Assembly (NCBI RefSeq): GCF_000311865.1
Contig: NZ_HE978580.1
Coordinates: 539,154 to 603,153 of the forward strand
DNA: 64,000 nt
From: Peptoniphilus obesi ph1
GTDB taxonomy: Bacteria; Bacillota; Clostridia; Tissierellales; Peptoniphilaceae
Direction of reading: 5' to 3'
Shown one piece after another: positions 28,626-38,021 of this stretch. The notes beneath the pieces were generated by a model that worked only from the letters and a program-made list of their open reading frames with translations, was not told where the DNA came from and searched no databases. The position numbers were made by a program, and so were the translations under genes. Each line of letters starts with the position of its first letter. The stretch's first letter is position 1.

Positions 28626-29951
28626 TCACCTATATCTATTTTTAACTATATTTAGTAAAATTTCTTTTTCATTTTTTTCAGGCTGGTCTATTACCAGTTC
28701 ATTCAAATATTTTAGTATTTCTCCTATAATTTTACCCTCTTTGAATCCTAATGTCATTAAATCATTGCCATTTATTGCCAAAAAACTTTTTTTAAGTATT
28801 TCTGAATTGTTTTCTAGGATAAAATGTATTCTTTCTATATTATAGTCCAGGTCGCTAATATTTCTATCTTCTACTGTGCTCAACCTATCTGCTACAAGTA
28901 GTCCATAAAGTGGATCTATATTTTCCTCGCCCAGTCTTTTTATTTGCCTTCTAAGTGCCTTATCACTCATCTTGCCTGCAACTTTCATATGTTCTTCTAT
29001 TAAAAGTTTTACCTGGCTTATAAATTTTTTGGGATATTTATAATCTCTTAAAATTTCTTCTGCCATTTTTGCTCCCAAAATGTCGTGCCCATAGAAGTGA
29101 CCTAGATTATTTTCATCAACGCTCAAACACAAAGGCTTGGCTATATCGTGAAAAAGTCCTGCCATTCTCAGTGGTAAATCTTTTTCTGTCATATCTACAA
29201 CACTTTTTATATGGTCAAAAAGAGTTTTGTTGTGGTAGGGAGTTTTTTGGTCATAACCTACGCATTTTGCAAGATCTGGAAATAAAATTTCCAAAAGTCC
29301 AACTTCTTCTAAAAGATCTAGTCCGATAGAAGGCTTGTCTGATAAAAGAATTTTATTAAATTCTACTTGTATTCTTTCTTTGGCTATGTAATTAATTAAT
29401 TCTTTATTATTTTTAATAGCATTTTTTAAGTCTTCATCTATTTTAAAGTTTAGTTGGCTTGCAAATCTCACTGCTCTTAGCATCCTGAGTGCATCTTCTT
29501 TTATTTTTTTATCGGGATCTCCAACTGATTTTATGAGTCTATTTTCAAGGTCTTTTCTAGAATCCATTATATCAATAATCTTTTTATCCTTGTCCATGGC
29601 TAGGGCATTTATTGTAAAATCTCGTCTTTTAAGATCTGTTTCTATATTATCTGCAAACACAACACTTTCTGGTCTTCTGTGGTCTTTATACTTGCTATCT
29701 ATCCTAAAAGTTGTAATTTCAACATTTAATCCCTTAAAATTTACAATAACTGTTCCAAATTTTTTGCCTGGGCTTGAGTGAGGGTAGTCTTTAAAAATTT
29801 CTTCTATTTCTTCTGCCCTTGCACTACTAGCTATATCATAATCATTTGTAGATTTTCCCAATAGATAATCTCTTAAGGCTCCTCCGACCAAATAGGCCTT
29901 ATAGTTTAAATTGTTTAATATTTTTAATATTTCAAATATTTCTTCTGGCAT
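28626..29951 (-). CDS. cca: CCA tRNA nucleotidyltransferase with HD domain
   Basis: Adds or repairs the 3' CCA end of tRNAs. The 441-residue protein has the class II nucleotidyltransferase head (GGALRD at 23-28, catalytic D37-Y-D39), the RRDFTINALA motif (about 110-119), a KEDALRMLRAVRFA RNA-binding segment and a C-terminal HD phosphohydrolase domain with FHDIAKP (about 265-271). First gene of the cca-glmM-degV operon. An extended -10 promoter lies just upstream. Confidence 0.95.
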   Translation of the reverse strand: MPEEIFEILKILNNLNYKAYLVGGALRDYLLGKSTNDYDIASSARAEEIEEIFKDYPHSSPGKKFGTVIVNFKGLNVEITTFRIDSKYKDHRRPESVVFADNIETDLKRRDFTINALAMDKDKKIIDIMDSRKDLENRLIKSVGDPDKKIKEDALRMLRAVRFASQLNFKIDEDLKNAIKNNKELINYIAKERIQVEFNKILLSDKPSIGLDLLEEVGLLEILFPDLAKCVGYDQKTPYHNKTLFDHIKSVVDMTEKDLPLRMAGLFHDIAKPLCLSVDENNLGHFYGHDILGAKMAEEILRDYKYPKKFISQVKLLIEEHMKVAGKMSDKALRRQIKRLGEENIDPLYGLLVADRLSTVEDRNISDLDYNIERIHFILENNSEILKKSFLAINGNDLMTLGFKEGKIIGEILKYLNELVIDQPEKNEKEILLNIVKNRYR

Positions 29952-29968
29952 AGTGACTCCTTTTATAA

Positions 29969-29977
29969 ATTATATCA
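29969..29977 (-). promoter_or_regulatory. cca-glmM-degV operon extended -10 promoter
   Basis: On the minus strand TG-A-TATAAT (29977 down to 29969) lies 18 nt before the cca ATG, with AAAGGAG between them. No convincing -35 is seen. Confidence 0.6.
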
Positions 29978-30031
29978 TAAGCTATATTTTTTAGATAAAG
30001 CTAGTTTTTAGCTTATTTCAAACTATAAATG

Positions 30032-30040
30032 TGTTATAAT
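30032..30040 (+). promoter_or_regulatory. extended -10 promoter of the lipoprotein gene
   Basis: TG-T-TATAAT at 30032-30040 is followed by a very short leader and AGGAGG, which ends 6 nt before ATG 30063. Confidence 0.6.
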
Positions 30041-30062
30041 TATTTTTAAATAGGAGGTAATT

Positions 30063-30788
30063 ATGAGCAAACATTTATCCATGATTTTAATTATGTCTGC
30101 TTCTTTAATGCTATCTTCATGTGGCAAAAAAGATGACAGCTCTAACAATAAGCAAACACAATCTAATAACACTAGTATTAACTTGACTAATAAAAATAGT
30201 AATTCAGAAAGCGACCTACTAGAAGAAGATGCTATTAATTCTAGCAAAAGCCCAAGCAAAGAAACTCTTCGTAATTTAGTTGAAAATTCTGATTACATAT
30301 CCAGAGTCAGGGTTCAGATGGATCCAGCTAATAAACCAAACTATACTTTTATCGAAGACTATAAGGGCGATCTATCTAGTGTGGTAATAGCTTTACCTGA
30401 TAATTTACTTGCAAATAGGGAATATTTAATTTTTTATTTAGATGGAACTAATGGCAAAATTATGCCAACTCGTGAAGATCAATCCTTTGTTGAAATTCAA
30501 AGTACAAATGATGCTAGTCTTAAATATATAGAAAGTATATTTAAAAAAGACAGCACACCTAGTTTAAAGGATGATAAATCTACTTTTCTAGATGAAGATG
30601 ATAGTTTTACTTCTGATACTAAACTTGACGATAGCAAGAAGAAATCTACTGTTAAATCAAGTAATTCAACTACAAAATCTACAACAAAGAAAAGTGATTC
30701 CTCTGCGTCAGATAAAACTAACTCCAAATCGACCACAAAATCCACAAAAAAATCTACATCAAAAACTACAACAAATAACAATAAATAG
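30063..30788 (+). CDS. hypothetical lipoprotein with Ser/Thr/Lys-rich tail
   Basis: A 241-residue lipoprotein. The signal peptide ends in the lipobox L-S-S-C20, so Cys20 should be lipidated. Residues 30-75 are Ser/Asn-rich linker. A compact globular segment at about 80-165 (ISRVRVQMDP, YKGDLSSVVIALPDN, YLIFYLDG) has no family I recognise. The C-terminal 60 residues are almost wholly Ser, Thr, Lys, Asn and Asp, a probable wall-spanning or polyanion-binding tail. It lies 14 nt before the stalk-domain protein and shares its transcript. Confidence 0.75.
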   Translation: MSKHLSMILIMSASLMLSSCGKKDDSSNNKQTQSNNTSINLTNKNSNSESDLLEEDAINSSKSPSKETLRNLVENSDYISRVRVQMDPANKPNYTFIEDYKGDLSSVVIALPDNLLANREYLIFYLDGTNGKIMPTREDQSFVEIQSTNDASLKYIESIFKKDSTPSLKDDKSTFLDEDDSFTSDTKLDDSKKKSTVKSSNSTTKSTTKKSDSSASDKTNSKSTTKSTKKSTSKTTTNNNK

Positions 30789-30802
30789 TTAGGAGAGATT
30801 AT

Positions 30803-31705
30803 ATGAAAAAATTTGTCGTATTTATGCTAGCACTATTATTTATTCTTCCAATAAATAATGTTCATGCGCAAAGAGAAGTTACTATAAGTCTTGATGGAAA
30901 AACTATAACGGCTGATGCAAAACCTTATATAAAAAATGATAGAACTATGGTTCCTATTAGGTTAATTTCTGAATCTCTTGGCTACAAAGTGAATTGGGAT
31001 GAAGCTAATAGACAAGTTAAGGTTGAAAAAGCTGATAAAAGTTTATTAATTACAATTGATAAAAAAGAATATTTACTAAATGGCGAAAAGAAACAGAGTG
31101 ATGTTGCAGCAGAAATCACAAAAGATAGGACTTTTGTTCCTATTAGATTAATTGCTGAAAGCTTAGGTGAAGATGTAGGCTGGGATCCAGATACTTACAC
31201 AGTTATTATTAAATCAGCTTCTAATTTAGATGCTGAAGCTAAACAACTTGAAGATATTGCTAAAGGCTTCCAAAAAAATATAAGTGAACTTAGGTCATAT
31301 TATTTTGAAAATGCTTCTAAATATACTCAAGACCAACAAATTGTAAAACTTGAAGAAGTTAAGGCTAATATAAATAGTCTAATTGCACAAATCGAAGGAC
31401 TTAATGTTTCTGATAAATATCAAGATTCTTTAAAATATTTAAAAGAATATGCTCAAGTTACTAAAAACATTCTAAATAACTACAACGAAGCCTTAATCGA
31501 AGGAAATGAAGCTGCTTCTAAAAAATTAGTTGATTATCAAACTCAACTTGCTATCAAGCTTAAAGAGTTTACATCAGCCCTAGAAGCAGAATCTAAAGGA
31601 CAAAAATATCAAGAAGAAAAAGACATCAAGGCTTACAAAGAAGCTGGCGATAAGGATAGCCTTCTTGAAGATGAATCTCTAAAAAATTTATTCAACAAAC
31701 TATAA
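30803..31705 (+). CDS. secreted copper-amine-oxidase-N (stalk) domain protein
   Basis: A 300-residue exported protein with a signal peptide ending near VHA|QR. Two stalk-domain units at about 25-145 share the pattern NDRTMVPIRLI(S/A)ESLG and KDRTFVPIRLIAESLG. A helical coiled-coil-like region follows (about 150-290). Despite the family name, such domains in Firmicutes are not oxidases and are thought to be wall or surface modules. AGGAGAG precedes the ATG. It is expressed with the upstream lipoprotein and ends at a terminator. A related domain ends the CnaB protein at 24028. Confidence 0.85.
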   Translation: MKKFVVFMLALLFILPINNVHAQREVTISLDGKTITADAKPYIKNDRTMVPIRLISESLGYKVNWDEANRQVKVEKADKSLLITIDKKEYLLNGEKKQSDVAAEITKDRTFVPIRLIAESLGEDVGWDPDTYTVIIKSASNLDAEAKQLEDIAKGFQKNISELRSYYFENASKYTQDQQIVKLEEVKANINSLIAQIEGLNVSDKYQDSLKYLKEYAQVTKNILNNYNEALIEGNEAASKKLVDYQTQLAIKLKEFTSALEAESKGQKYQEEKDIKAYKEAGDKDSLLEDESLKNLFNKL

Positions 31706-31710
31706 AAATG

Positions 31711-31743
31711 AAAAAGCTAGTCATCCGGCTAGCTTTATTTTTT
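31711..31743 (+). terminator. terminator of the lipoprotein/stalk-domain operon
   Basis: AAAGCTAG (31713-31720) pairs perfectly with CTAGCTTT (31729-31736) around TCATCCGG, followed by ATTTTTTT. Confidence 0.85.
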
Positions 31744-31840
31744 TGCCTTCTTTAAACAAAATTTCTTATTTGAAAGCAAAATATTAGATTTTTAATTTAA
31801 AAATAAATCAAAACTATAAATATAATCTAGAAATTCTTGA

Positions 31841-31870
31841 TATAAAAAAGGAAGTGGGTCTCACTTCCTA
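31841..31870 (-). terminator. terminator of the activase-like gene
   Basis: AGGAAGTG (31849-31856) pairs perfectly with CACTTCCT (31862-31869) around GGTCT. On the minus strand it is followed by TTTTTTATA. Confidence 0.85.
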
Positions 31871-31873
31871 TTT

Positions 31874-34800
31874 TTATTTCATTAAATTTATAATTTTTTC
31901 ATCTTGGATCTTGTAGTAAAGTCCTTTTTTGTCATTTTCTTTTTCTAGATTTTTCTTTGCTTGAGATAACATTAATTTAATCCTGTTAAATTGATTAACT
32001 TCACTAGCAGATGCATCAAAGTCAATTGGAACAATATTTGCCATTGGATAAGTATCTCTTATGGCTTTTATTACTCCCTTGCCTGTTATATGGTTTGGCA
32101 AGCATCCAAATGGTTGAACGCAAACTATATTGCTAGCTCCCATTTCAATTAATTCTACCATTTCAGCTGTTAGTAACCAGCCTTCTCCATATTGATTGCC
32201 AAGTGAAACATATTTTTTTGCATATTCCATCAAGTCTTCTATCTTCTTTGGAGCATCAAATCTAGATTTTTCTAATTCTTGTCTTATATAACCTCTATAC
32301 TTTTCTATATATTTTATTCCAGCATTACAAATCATAGCAGGCAATTTATTTTTTGATAATTGCTCATATTTTATCTGTGCATTTTTAAATGAATACATCA
32401 TAAAATCTGTAACATCTGGTATTACAACTTCTGCCCCTTCTTCTTCTAACTTTTCTGCTATATTATTATTGGCAGCTGGTAGATATTTCACAAGTATTTC
32501 TCCAACTATACCAACTTTTACTTTTTTGGTTTTTTCTATTTCTAGTTTTTCAAATTCAAATATCATTTTTGATACATTATTTTTGAAATTTTTCATAGAA
32601 AAATCTTTATCATTGGAACATTTTTCTATCCATCTTTCTTTTAAAATTTTACTAGACCCTTTAATTTTTTCATAAGGCTTGGTTGCATGGTAAAGTCTCA
32701 TTATTAAATCTCCATACAATAGACCTATGACCATTTTTCTTAAAATTCTTGTACCTTGAACAAAATCAATATCAAGTCCAGGATTATCTTCAATTTGTTG
32801 GAAAGATAAAGCTATTACTGGAACTTGTTCATAACCTGCATTTGCAAGTGCCCTTCTTATAAAGCCAACATAATTCGAAGCCCTACAAGCTCCTCCAGTT
32901 TGAGACATTATTAAACTTACATTGTCTGGGTCATATCTTCCACTTTTTAGAGCATGGATGAATTGACCAACTACAAACATGGATGGATAGCAAGCATCAT
33001 TATTTACGAAGTTAAGTCCCTCATTTATAACCTCTTTTGAAACATCTGGAAGAACTTCAATATTATATCCTTCATCTCTTAAAATTGACCCAAATATTGA
33101 GAAGTGGATTGGTGCCATTTGAGGCATAAGCAAAGTATGTCTCTTGCTCATTTCTTTTGTAAAGACTGCTGGCTTTTTAATTTCATTTGTTTCTTTTTTA
33201 GCTTTTCTTTCTTCTATTGCTTCTATTAAAGATCTTATTCTGATTCTGATTGCACCTAGGTTATTTACTTCATCTATTTTTATTACTGTATATATTTTAT
33301 TGTAATGGTCTAGAATTTCATTTACCTGGTCTGTTGTAACTGCATCAATTCCACAACCAAATGAATTTAGTTGTATCATTTCAAGATTTTCTTGGCTGCC
33401 AACAAATTTTGCCGCCCTGTATAATCTAGAATGGTAGTTCCATTGGTCTAAAACTCTTAATCTTTCTTCAATGTTTGCCAAATGACAGATGCTATCTTCT
33501 GAAATTACAGCAAATCCAAGTGAATTAATAAGTTCTGATATGCCGTGGTTAATTTCAGGATCTATGTGGTAAGGTCTTCCAGCAAGAACAATTCCTCTTA
33601 TATTTTTCTCTTTAATTTCTCTAAGAGCTTCTTCTCCCTTGCTTCTTACATCTTGTCTATATCTGTCTAGTTCTTCATAGGCATTTTTTACTGCATTTTT
33701 TATCTCATTTTTTGGTATGTCAGAAAATACATCTTGTAGACGCTTTACTAATTTTTTTCTGTCATCAAATGAAATAAATGGATTCATAAATTTAACATCT
33801 TCTTCATCTAATTTTTCTATATTATTTTTTATTACTTCACTATAACCAGCAACAACTGGGCAGTTTAAAGTGTTATTAGCATTTTTATAATACTTTTCTT
33901 CATAGAAAACTGATGGATAAAATATAAATTTAACTCCCTTTTCTATAAGGTTTTCTATATGACCATGACTAATTTTTGCAGGGTAGCAAACTGTTTCTGA
34001 TGTTATTGATTCAATTCCCTTTTCATAAAGCTTTCTAGTAGACTTATCAGATAAAACTACTCTGTAGGATAGGCTTGTGAAAAAAGTATGCCAGAAAGGA
34101 TAGTTTTCATACATATTTAAAACTCTTGGTAGTCCAACCGTTCCTCTTTTTGCCTTGTCCTCATCTAGTGAATCATAGTCAAATAATCTTTGGTATTTAT
34201 ATTTATATAGGTTTGGAAGGGCATCTTCTTTGCTTCTTACTATACCTGCCCCTCTTTCACACCTGTTGCCTGTAATATATCTTTTCCCATTTGAAAAAAT
34301 ATTTACATTCAAAGAGCAATTGTTTGTGCATTGTCTGCAATTTGTCGACATACTTTTATAAGTAAATTTTTCTAGTTCTTCTTCTGATATGATATTTGAT
34401 TTAGCCCCATCTTTTGCTTGTTCCTTAGAAATTAAAGCCATACCAACAGCACCCATAAGTCCTGCGATTTCAGGTCTTGTTACCTTTGCTCCAGTTTCTA
34501 ATTCAAAAGATCTTAAAACCGCATCACTAAGGAAGGTTCCGCCTTGAACAACTATATTCTTCCCAAGTTTTTTAGCATCATTAATTTTTATTACTTTTTG
34601 TATAGCATTTCTTATTACAGAATAAGAAAGTCCCGCAGCTATATCTCTAATTTCTGCTCCTTCTTTTTGAGCTTGCTTTACATTAGAGTTCATAAAAACA
34701 GTACACCTACTGCCTAGGTCTACTGGATTTCTTGATTTTAATGCTTGGTCTGAAAATTCGGCCGCACTAAGATTTACCGTATGGGCAAAAGTTTCTAAAA

Positions 34801-36148
34801 ATGAACCGCAACCTGAGGAACAAGCTTCATTTAAAAGGATAGATTCTATAACTCCATCCTTGATTTTCATGCTCTTCATATCTTGGCCGCCTATATCTAA
34901 AATAAAATCTACATCTGGATCAAAGAATTTTGCCGCTCTAAAATGGGCAATTGTTTCTACTTCTCCAAAATCTAAATTCAAAGCTGCTTTTAAAAAGTCT
35001 TCTCCATAGCCTGTTGCACCCGCTGCTGCTATATATGATTTTTCATTTTTTTCTTGGTATATTCTTTTTATATTATCAATTGCTATATCAAGAGGTCTGC
35101 CTTCGTTTGATCCATAGAATGAAAATAAAATCTCATCCTTATCAGATAAAAGTACAAGCTTTGATGTTGTAGATCCAGAATCTATACCCAGATACATTGG
35201 ACCTTCATAGCTAGCTAAATCAGCTCTTTTAATTTTCTTTGTTTTATGAGCTTCTCTAAATTCTTCAATTTCTTTTTCATTCTTAAAAAGTGGATCTACC
35301 CTGTGGGTATTTTCAAACGACTCTTCTGTCATATTATTTACTCTTCTATAAAATTCCATAAATGAAAAAGCTTTTTGATCCATGCTTGCAATAGCTGCAC
35401 CAATGGCAACAAATATTTCAGAATTCTCTGTTTCCATGATTTCTTCATCTTTTAAATTTAGAGTTTCTATAAATCTTTCTTTTAACATTGGAAGAAAGTG
35501 AAGGGGACCTCCAAGAAATGCCACATTGCCCTTTATAGGCCTTCCACAAGCTAGGTTTGATATGGTTTGATTTACAACAGATTGAAAAACTGATATTGCT
35601 ATATCTGATTTTGAAGCACCTTGGTTGATAAGTGCTTGTACGTCTGTTTTTGCAAATACCCCACACCTGGAAGCTATGGAATATACTTTTTTATAATCTT
35701 TAGCAAGTTCATTTAGACCTGCTGCATCTGTTTTTAGCAGGCTTGCCATTTGGTCTATAAAAGCACCTGTACCACCTGCACAGATAGAATTCATTCTTTG
35801 TTCAACAGATCCACTTAGATAGGTGATTTTTGAGTCTTCTCCTCCTAATTCTATAGCTACATCTGTTTTATCAATAAATTTTTGTATTGCTTCTGTTGCT
35901 GCAATAACCTCTTGTATAAATTCTATATCTAATAATTTATGAATTGCCAGCCCTCCAGATCCGGTTACCGATACTGTAATACTGGAATTTTTAAATTTAC
36001 CATAAACATCATTGACTATATCTTTTACTGTCTTTTTTACATCGGAAAAATGTCGTTTATAAGTTGAATACAATATATTAAATTCATCATCTATTGCGAC
36101 AAGCTTCACAGTAGTTGATCCTACATCCAGCCCCATATGAACACGCAT
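31874..36148 (-). CDS. large 2-hydroxyacyl-CoA dehydratase activase-like protein (two BadF/HgdC ATPase domains + DUF2229)
   Basis: The protein has 1424 residues. Two ASKHA ATPase domains of the BcrA/BadF/HgdC type occupy about 1-275 (G6-LDVGSTT, C123-AGGTGAF, a second Cys near 162) and 310-580 (GIDSGSTT, DIGGQD, CSSGCGSFLE). A cysteine-rich linker follows (NCRQCTNNC, about 605-613). The long C-terminus (650-1424) resembles DUF2229/HgdB-related domains. HgdC-type activators use ATP and a 4Fe-4S cluster to push an electron into 2-hydroxyacyl-CoA dehydratases. This long version is common in anaerobes, and its exact substrate is unknown. Start ATG 36148 follows AGGAGAAGG. Single gene with its own terminator. 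Confidence 0.88.
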   Translation of the reverse strand: MRVHMGLDVGSTTVKLVAIDDEFNILYSTYKRHFSDVKKTVKDIVNDVYGKFKNSSITVSVTGSGGLAIHKLLDIEFIQEVIAATEAIQKFIDKTDVAIELGGEDSKITYLSGSVEQRMNSICAGGTGAFIDQMASLLKTDAAGLNELAKDYKKVYSIASRCGVFAKTDVQALINQGASKSDIAISVFQSVVNQTISNLACGRPIKGNVAFLGGPLHFLPMLKERFIETLNLKDEEIMETENSEIFVAIGAAIASMDQKAFSFMEFYRRVNNMTEESFENTHRVDPLFKNEKEIEEFREAHKTKKIKRADLASYEGPMYLGIDSGSTTSKLVLLSDKDEILFSFYGSNEGRPLDIAIDNIKRIYQEKNEKSYIAAAGATGYGEDFLKAALNLDFGEVETIAHFRAAKFFDPDVDFILDIGGQDMKSMKIKDGVIESILLNEACSSGCGSFLETFAHTVNLSAAEFSDQALKSRNPVDLGSRCTVFMNSNVKQAQKEGAEIRDIAAGLSYSVIRNAIQKVIKINDAKKLGKNIVVQGGTFLSDAVLRSFELETGAKVTRPEIAGLMGAVGMALISKEQAKDGAKSNIISEEELEKFTYKSMSTNCRQCTNNCSLNVNIFSNGKRYITGNRCERGAGIVRSKEDALPNLYKYKYQRLFDYDSLDEDKAKRGTVGLPRVLNMYENYPFWHTFFTSLSYRVVLSDKSTRKLYEKGIESITSETVCYPAKISHGHIENLIEKGVKFIFYPSVFYEEKYYKNANNTLNCPVVAGYSEVIKNNIEKLDEEDVKFMNPFISFDDRKKLVKRLQDVFSDIPKNEIKNAVKNAYEELDRYRQDVRSKGEEALREIKEKNIRGIVLAGRPYHIDPEINHGISELINSLGFAVISEDSICHLANIEERLRVLDQWNYHSRLYRAAKFVGSQENLEMIQLNSFGCGIDAVTTDQVNEILDHYNKIYTVIKIDEVNNLGAIRIRIRSLIEAIEERKAKKETNEIKKPAVFTKEMSKRHTLLMPQMAPIHFSIFGSILRDEGYNIEVLPDVSKEVINEGLNFVNNDACYPSMFVVGQFIHALKSGRYDPDNVSLIMSQTGGACRASNYVGFIRRALANAGYEQVPVIALSFQQIEDNPGLDIDFVQGTRILRKMVIGLLYGDLIMRLYHATKPYEKIKGSSKILKERWIEKCSNDKDFSMKNFKNNVSKMIFEFEKLEIEKTKKVKVGIVGEILVKYLPAANNNIAEKLEEEGAEVVIPDVTDFMMYSFKNAQIKYEQLSKNKLPAMICNAGIKYIEKYRGYIRQELEKSRFDAPKKIEDLMEYAKKYVSLGNQYGEGWLLTAEMVELIEMGASNIVCVQPFGCLPNHITGKGVIKAIRDTYPMANIVPIDFDASASEVNQFNRIKLMLSQAKKNLEKENDKKGLYYKIQDEKIINLMK

Positions 36149-36599
36149 ATTGAACCTTCTCCTTTCAATTTCCCAATTATATAATTCATTTATTCCTATA
36201 TTATACTATAGTTTTACAAGTCGATTAAGCTATTAAGTAAAAACTGATTAAATTTTACCTTAATATAACTTTTAAAAAATATATATTACCTTTAGTAAAT
36301 ATTTTTGAGAATTTATTTGTTTAACTTATATAAACTATTATTTTTCATTTAACTTTAAATTTATATAGTTGTTAATTATAGTTATACCCAATAAATTTGT
36401 AATAACTTATTTAACGATTTTAATTAATAATTTAAATTTTATTGGAAATTTTTCGGATTTTTTTACGAAAAGTTTTATTTTAGTTTGAAATTTGAGTTTT
36501 TTGTAAGAGTCTTGATTTTTGATTTCTTGATAAGATTTTTGTTTCTGTTTTGATATTTGGTTTTTTAATAAGATTTTTATTTGGAATTTAAATTTTTAC
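36149..36599. other. AT-rich intergenic region with no gene
   Basis: About 450 bases without a credible reading frame. On the minus strand a TATAAT near 36197 may serve the activase gene. Bases 36460-36600 are strongly T-rich on the plus strand with loosely repeated TAAGATTTTT units, resembling in reverse orientation the purine-rich tract at 52.0-52.4 kb. Confidence 0.5.
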
Positions 36600-36632
36600 A
36601 TAAAAAAAGAAAAGACGGTTTCCCATCTTTTC
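36600..36632 (-). terminator. terminator of the rpsF-ssb-rpsR-ferredoxin unit
   Basis: GAAAAGACGG (36609-36618) pairs with CCATCTTTTC (36623-36632), with a GAAA tetraloop and one G-U pair in the minus-strand RNA, followed there by TTTTTTT. Confidence 0.75.
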
Positions 36633-36644
36633 ATCTTTTCTAAA

Positions 36645-36815
36645 TTATTCTTCTGGATGTGCAGCTCCTGTTGGACAAACTGCTTCACATGAACCACAAT
36701 CTATACATTGATCTTGATCTATTACATAGATGTCTCCTTCAGATATACATCCTACTGGACATTCTGGTTCGCAAGCTCCACAAGCTATACAATCTTCTGA
36801 AATTACATATGCCAT
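36645..36815 (-). CDS. 2[4Fe-4S] clostridial-type ferredoxin
   Basis: A 56-residue electron carrier starting MAYVISEDC. Two classic cluster motifs are complete: C9-xx-C12-xx-C15-xxx-C19-P and C37-xx-C40-xx-C43-xxx-C47-P. Length and pseudo-twofold symmetry are typical of clostridial ferredoxins. GGAGG precedes the ATG at a normal distance. It lies 84 nt after rpsR and before a strong terminator, so it may be transcribed from the rpsF promoter or its own. Likely partners are fermentation oxidoreductases such as the dehydratase activase system, which is inference. Confidence 0.95.
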   Translation of the reverse strand: MAYVISEDCIACGACEPECPVGCISEGDIYVIDQDQCIDCGSCEAVCPTGAAHPEE

Positions 36816-36899
36816 ATTATAAAACCTCCAAATATAATATTAACTAAAGAAATAATACTACAATTTTAATTTTTTTTAAACAATTAACTAATATTTTTA

Positions 36900-37124
36900 T
36901 TAGTCAGCACTATATGGAAGCAAAGCTATTTGTCTTGCTCTTTTTATAGCAACAGTGATTTGTCTTTGGTGCTTAGCATTAAGTCCTGTAACTCTTCTTG
37001 GTAAAATTTTACCTTTGTCACTTATATAATTTTTTAAAGTGTTGACATCTTTATAATCGATTTTTTTACTTTTATCCTTTTCAAAAGGGTCTACCTTTTT
37101 TCTAGGTCTAAATCTTCTTTGCAT
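36900..37124 (-). CDS. rpsR: 30S ribosomal protein S18
   Basis: A 74-residue basic ribosomal protein with the family core [20 protein letters not shown] and [30 protein letters not shown]. It binds S6 on the small-subunit platform. It follows ssb by 12 nt in the conserved rpsF-ssb-rpsR operon. Confidence 0.98.
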   Translation of the reverse strand: MQRRFRPRKKVDPFEKDKSKKIDYKDVNTLKNYISDKGKILPRRVTGLNAKHQRQITVAIKRARQIALLPYSAD

Positions 37125-37136
37125 ATTCTATCCTCC

Positions 37137-37634
37137 TTAGAATGGTATGTCATCATTGTCTATTGGAAAAAATCCATCTTCAGACATATCATCATTTTGT
37201 TGATTGAAGTCATTGGTATATGCAGAATTTACCGGTTGGTCATCAAAGTTTTGACCTGTTTGAGGTCTTCTCATAGCAGCTTGACCACCTTGTCCAGCGT
37301 TAGCACTTTCAATAAAGTCTATGCTGTCTGCTACAATATCTGTTGTATATATTGTTTGACCATCTTTTTCATAAGAACCAGTTTGGATTCTACCAGTTAC
37401 ACCAATTCTATTTCCTTTTTTAAAATAATTAGCTATTAACTCTGCTGTTTGTCTCCAAGCAGTACAATTAATAAAATCAGCTGTTGGTTGATTAGCTGCT
37501 TCAGCTTCTCTTTTCCTTTGCTTAGACATTCTTCTATCAACTGCAACATTAAATCTAACCACAGCTACTCCACTTTGAGTATATCTTAGCTCAGGATCTT
37601 TTGTAAGTCTGCCTATCAATGATACATTATTCAT
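37137..37634 (-). CDS. ssb: single-stranded DNA-binding protein
   Basis: A 165-residue SSB. An OB-fold occupies about 1-110 (MNNVSLIGRLTKDPELRYT, FINCTAWRQTAE, GRIQTGSYEKDG). A Gly/Gln/Asn-rich disordered linker follows, then the acidic tip DNDDIPF that recruits replication and repair proteins. It sits between rpsF (8 nt upstream) and rpsR, the standard Firmicutes arrangement. Confidence 0.98.
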   Translation of the reverse strand: MNNVSLIGRLTKDPELRYTQSGVAVVRFNVAVDRRMSKQRKREAEAANQPTADFINCTAWRQTAELIANYFKKGNRIGVTGRIQTGSYEKDGQTIYTTDIVADSIDFIESANAGQGGQAAMRRPQTGQNFDDQPVNSAYTNDFNQQNDDMSEDGFFPIDNDDIPF

Positions 37635-37642
37635 ATTTACAC

Positions 37643-37927
37643 CTACTTATCAACTCTAACAACCATGTGTCTCATAACAGGATCAAGAATTTTAGCTATT
37701 CTTGAGAATTCATCAACTGTTTCTGGTTGAGCTTCTACTTCTAGTAAATAATAAAAAGCTTCTTTATTATATTCAATTTCGTAAGCTAATTTTCTCATTC
37801 CCCATTCATCAACATTTGTTAAAGTTCCTTCATCTTCGATAATTTTCTTTAATCTATCAAAGGTTTGAACTCTTTTTTCTTCATCAACGTTTGGATAAAA
37901 CATTAAAACTATTTCGTATTTATTCAT
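37643..37927 (-). CDS. rpsF: 30S ribosomal protein S6
   Basis: A 94-residue ribosomal protein with the S6 start MNKYEIVLMFYPNVDEE and the WGMRKLAYEI and EAFYYLLEVEA segments. It forms a heterodimer with S18 on the 30S platform. First gene of the rpsF-ssb-rpsR operon, with a consensus promoter 66 nt upstream and a hairpin leader that may be its autoregulatory site. Confidence 0.98.
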   Translation of the reverse strand: MNKYEIVLMFYPNVDEEKRVQTFDRLKKIIEDEGTLTNVDEWGMRKLAYEIEYNKEAFYYLLEVEAQPETVDEFSRIAKILDPVMRHMVVRVDK

Positions 37928-37944
37928 TACTTCACCCCCTACGG

Positions 37945-37985
37945 ACTAATGGCTTATTTTTCTAAAATAAGCAGAGTTTGATTAA
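37945..37985 (-). promoter_or_regulatory. candidate S6:S18 autoregulatory hairpin in the rpsF leader
   Basis: A perfect 9-bp stem (37952-37960/37964-37972, 3-nt loop) lies between promoter and ribosome-binding site. On the RNA strand it is followed by AGTCCGTAGGGGG, with ACT upstream able to pair with AGT. A hairpin next to a CCG resembles the known rpsF-leader element bound by S6:S18. I could not verify the full consensus. Confidence 0.4.
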
Positions 37986-37992
37986 CTTATTT

Positions 37993-38021
37993 AGTATAAC
38001 TTACTTTTGTAATATTGTCAA
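37993..38021 (-). promoter_or_regulatory. rpsF-ssb-rpsR promoter
   Basis: On the minus strand TTGACA (38021-38016) and TATACT (37998-37993) are 17 nt apart. It abuts the stop codon of the DUF951 gene. Confidence 0.9.
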
